Source: G963704535 sp963704535
GTDB lineage: Bacteria; Chloroflexota; Chloroflexia; Chloroflexales; Roseiflexaceae
Length of the DNA stretch: 64,000 nt
Direction of reading: 5' to 3'
NCBI GenBank assembly: GCA_963704535.1
Contig: OY969916.1
Location: 558,001-622,000, forward strand
The notes under the pieces were generated by a model, which saw only the letters and a list, made by a program, of their open reading frames with translations, was not told the origin of the DNA and did not search any database. The position numbers were made by a program, and so were the translations under genes. This document shows, in pieces, positions 62,255 through 64,000 of this stretch (its first letter is position 1; every line of letters starts with the position of its first letter).

Positions 62255-63266
62255 CTACGCCGAGCGTTGAGCGCGCCAGGCCCGTAGCAACTCGGCCTCA
62301 CGCTCAGGCTTCATCCCGGCGCGGCGCTCTTGCTCCGCATCCGAAGGGCGCGTGGCCTCCCAGGCCAGTGTATCCCGGATGGTCTCGGCCAGCGGGCGAA
62401 AGGTCAAGCCGCTGGTGAACGCTTTCTGGCATTCGATGCGCAGCAGGTGGGCCATACTCCCATCGCTGGCGACCCACAGCGGCAGCTCCATCCATGGCTT
62501 CACCTCGTTGTCGAGCAAGAACTGCTCATCGACCCAGACGAAGCGCGCATCAGCGCCGGCGACCGCCTTGCACTCCTCCAACAGCTGCTCCATCGTCAGC
62601 TCGTAGTCCGGCCCGGTGGCATTATAGGCCCCGAACCTGGCGCGCCTCGACCATCCGCACGGTCCACTCGGCCAGGTCGCGCCCATCGATAACCTGGACC
62701 GGCACATGTGGGCGGCCTGGCGCCAACACCTCGCCGCCGCGCGCAACCCGCACCGGCCAGTAGGTGAAGCGGTCGGTAGGATCGTGAGGGCCGACGATCA
62801 GGCCAGGCCGGATATTCAGCACCCGGCCCGGGAGCGCCCGCTCGGCGGCCTGCTCGCACAGTGCCTTCAGCGGGCCGTAGGTCTCGCCTGTGACCTCCTC
62901 GACCGTCTCGTCGGCCAACGTGCCGACTGGAGCGCTCTCGTCCATGGCAGGGGTGTGGAAATCGGCGTAGACCGAGATGCTGGAGATAAAGGTGTAGTGG
63001 TCCACGGCATCGGCCAGCAACTCGGCCGAGGCCCGCACGGCACGTGGCAGGTAGCCGCAGGTGTCGATCACCGCATCCCAGCGGCGACCCTGCAACGCCG
63101 ACAGATCGCTGTCGCGGTCACCGCGCAGCTTCTCCACCTCCGGGTATAGCTCCGGGTTGTGCTGCCCACGATTGAAGAGCGTGACGCTGTGCCCACGCGC
63201 GGTCGCGGCCTCGACCAGGTGGCGACCAAGGAAGACTGTGCCACCAAGAACCAAGAGTTTCATCAT
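62255..63266 (-). CDS. NAD-dependent epimerase/reductase (extended SDR), with apparent +1 frameshift
   Basis: About 336 residues when corrected. Rossmann N-terminus MKLLVLGGTVFLGRHLVEAATARGHSVTLFNRGQ (GGTxFLG), then DAVIDTCGYLPRAVRASAELLADAVDHYTFISSISVYADF, LNIRPGLIVGPHDPTDRFTYWPVRVARGGEVLAPG and VIDGRDLAEWTVRMVEAR. The frame is lost at plus-strand ~62636-62637; removing one base yields RQFGAYNATGPDYELTMEQLLEECK. The TGGTxFLG type resembles plant CSP41/isoflavone reductase-like and bacterial epimerases. Reaction unknown. Expressed with the MerR gene from a consensus promoter. Confidence 0.85.
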
Positions 63267-63302
63267 TGCACACACCTTGCTTACAGTTCCGCTGTTAACG
63301 TG

Positions 63303-63331
63303 ATTATAGCAGTATCACGTAATACTGTCAA
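63303..63331 (-). promoter_or_regulatory. Consensus promoter with palindromic spacer, upstream of epimerase-merR
   Basis: On the minus strand TTGACA, 17 bases, TATAAT: both hexamers are perfect. The spacer contains the near-palindrome CAGTATTACGTGATACTG (plus 63310-63327, one mismatched pair), a typical place for a MerR/TetR-type operator. The ATG lies ~37 bases downstream. Confidence 0.8.
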
Positions 63332-63357
63332 TGATCAAATTGACCTTTTCTTGTTTA

Positions 63358-63412
63358 AAATGTGGGTGGAGGGAGACTGAGGGGGCTGCCCCTCAAACCC
63401 CTTTCTCCAGAA
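63358..63412. repeat. Family B partial element
   Basis: AATGTGGGTGGAGGGAGACTGAGGGGGC, TG, CCCCTCAAACCCC. Same family as 6066, 18597 and 40825. Confidence 0.7.
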
Positions 63413-63414
63413 AA

Positions 63415-63453
63415 GCAAACACCCCGCGCCCTTACTAGGCACGGGGTGTTTGC
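63415..63453 (-). terminator. Terminator hairpin after the M3 peptidase gene
   Basis: GCAAACACCCCG and its exact complement around a 15-base loop. On the minus strand the stem is followed by TTTTC. It lies 15 bases past the peptidase stop. Confidence 0.75.
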
Positions 63454-63467
63454 GAAGTTGAGGACGT

Positions 63468-64000
63468 TTAGTCGTGGCCGGTTGAGCGCCGCTCGATCAA
63501 TCGCTCCAGCCGCTCGACGATCTGCGCCAGTACGCCGAACGTTTTCTCCACCGGCTTCGGCGAGGTCATATCGATCCCGGCCAGCTTGAGCGCATCCAGT
63601 GGGTAAAGCGAGTTGCCGGCCTTCAGGAACGCCAGGTAATTCCGCGCCGCTGCCGGCGCCCCGGCCAGCACGCCCTCGGCCAGGGCATGGGCCGCAGCGA
63701 TCCCGGTGGCGTACTGATAAACGTAGAAGTTGGCGTACAGATGCGATGAGAACTGGCCCCAGGTGATACCGATACGCTCCGCGTCGATCACGACCTCGTC
63801 ACCGTACCCCTCGCGGAACAGGTCGGCCATGAGCGCGATCATGCCGTCGGCGGTGAGCGCCTCGCCCCGCTCGAACTCGTTGATGGATCTCCAGCTCGAA
63901 GCGTGCCAGCGTGGGCATGATAAAGAAGTAGCGATGGAAGTTAGCCATTGCCTCTTCGATCAGCGCGATCTGGAACTCTGGATCGGCGTTTGTATTGAGC
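63468..64000 (-). CDS. M3-family oligoendopeptidase (PepF-like), C-terminal part, with apparent +1 frameshift
   Basis: The gene enters the window from beyond 64000. Visible sequence: LNTNADPEFQIALIEEAMANFHRYFFIMPTLARFELEIH, then after a frame change near plus-strand 63881-63885, EFERGEALTADGMIALMADLFREGYGDEVVIDAERIGITWGQFSSHLYANFYVYQYATGIAAAHALAEGVLAGAPAAARNYLAFLKAGNSLYPLDALKLAGIDMTSPKPVEKTFGVLAQIVERLERLI. This is the C-terminal third of oligoendopeptidase F-type zinc peptidases (YANFYVYQYATGIAAA is characteristic). The HExxH site would lie upstream, outside the window. One inserted base explains the break. Confidence 0.88.

Overview
The window is about 62-65% GC in most genes. It looks like a chromosomal segment of a filamentous Chloroflexota bacterium, probably class Chloroflexia and Roseiflexus/Kouleothrix-like. 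This is an inference from gene content: Roadblock/LC7 + MglA-like GTPase + DUF4388, sigma-54 with an NtrC-type activator, STAND ATPases, ELWxSDGT-repeat lipoprotein, AP-superfamily phosphohydrolase, M3 oligoendopeptidase. No rRNA, tRNA or CRISPR array was recognised.

Layout. 0-5.4 kb: end of a TrkA/RCK protein, secreted and membrane-anchored proteins, a cytochrome c, and an ECF sigma factor overlapping its zinc-finger anti-sigma/beta-propeller gene. 5.4-11.3 kb: HD phosphohydrolase, PLP-dependent acyl-CoA condensing enzyme (KBL/SPT type), His-rich membrane protein and an orphan molybdopterin hydroxylase subunit. 11.3-14.4 kb: a lower-GC island with a STAND-NTPase/TPR gene broken by one TGA, plus a Nudix-like partner. 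14.4-19.9 kb: repeat lipoprotein, an ECF41-type sigma factor with its predicted target promoter and NAD(P)-binding target gene, and a DUF697-like protein. 20-27 kb: MurA, sigma-54 activator, RpoN and small membrane proteins. 27-33.6 kb (minus strand): hybrid kinase, HisIE, PurH, then the Roadblock-GTPase-DUF4388 operon. 34-42 kb: two-component system, SppA, thioredoxin-TPR, HExxH protease and a glycosyltransferase. 42.3-47 kb: accessory region with an ISAzo13-like IS, MITEs, GIY-YIG, an antitoxin-like protein, and an XRE regulator with a 42-bp tandem repeat. 47-64 kb: ABC-2 exporter operon, ClbS-like, BrkB, a degenerate AP-family protein, HTH-STAND ATPase, HAD, RpiA, ClpS, VWA, a decayed tnpB, MerR, epimerase and the end of an M3 peptidase.

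Two features stand out. First, intergenic spaces are filled with (i) tandem 7-bp repeats of many unrelated sequences, usually as inverted pairs that would fold as hairpins, and (ii) several families of short palindromic elements sharing a TTGAGGGG/CCCCTCAA core, some with 16-bp terminal inverted repeats. Some of this repeat DNA lies inside coding sequence. In particular, a glycosyltransferase carries two heptamer arrays between its two domains and is out of frame by exactly the amount one heptamer would correct. Second, six other genes (murA, purH, DUF4388, a histidine kinase, an epimerase, the M3 peptidase) each carry an apparent single-base insertion. Because all six go in the same direction and include housekeeping genes, uncorrected sequencing insertions are the likeliest cause.

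Regulation visible in the sequence includes a match to the ECF41 promoter (TGTCACA-N16-CGTC), a perfect TTGACA-N17-TATAAT promoter with an 18-bp near-palindrome in its spacer upstream of an epimerase-MerR pair, a consensus promoter abutting an 18-bp palindrome before a GIY-YIG gene, and a hairpin over the purH start codon.
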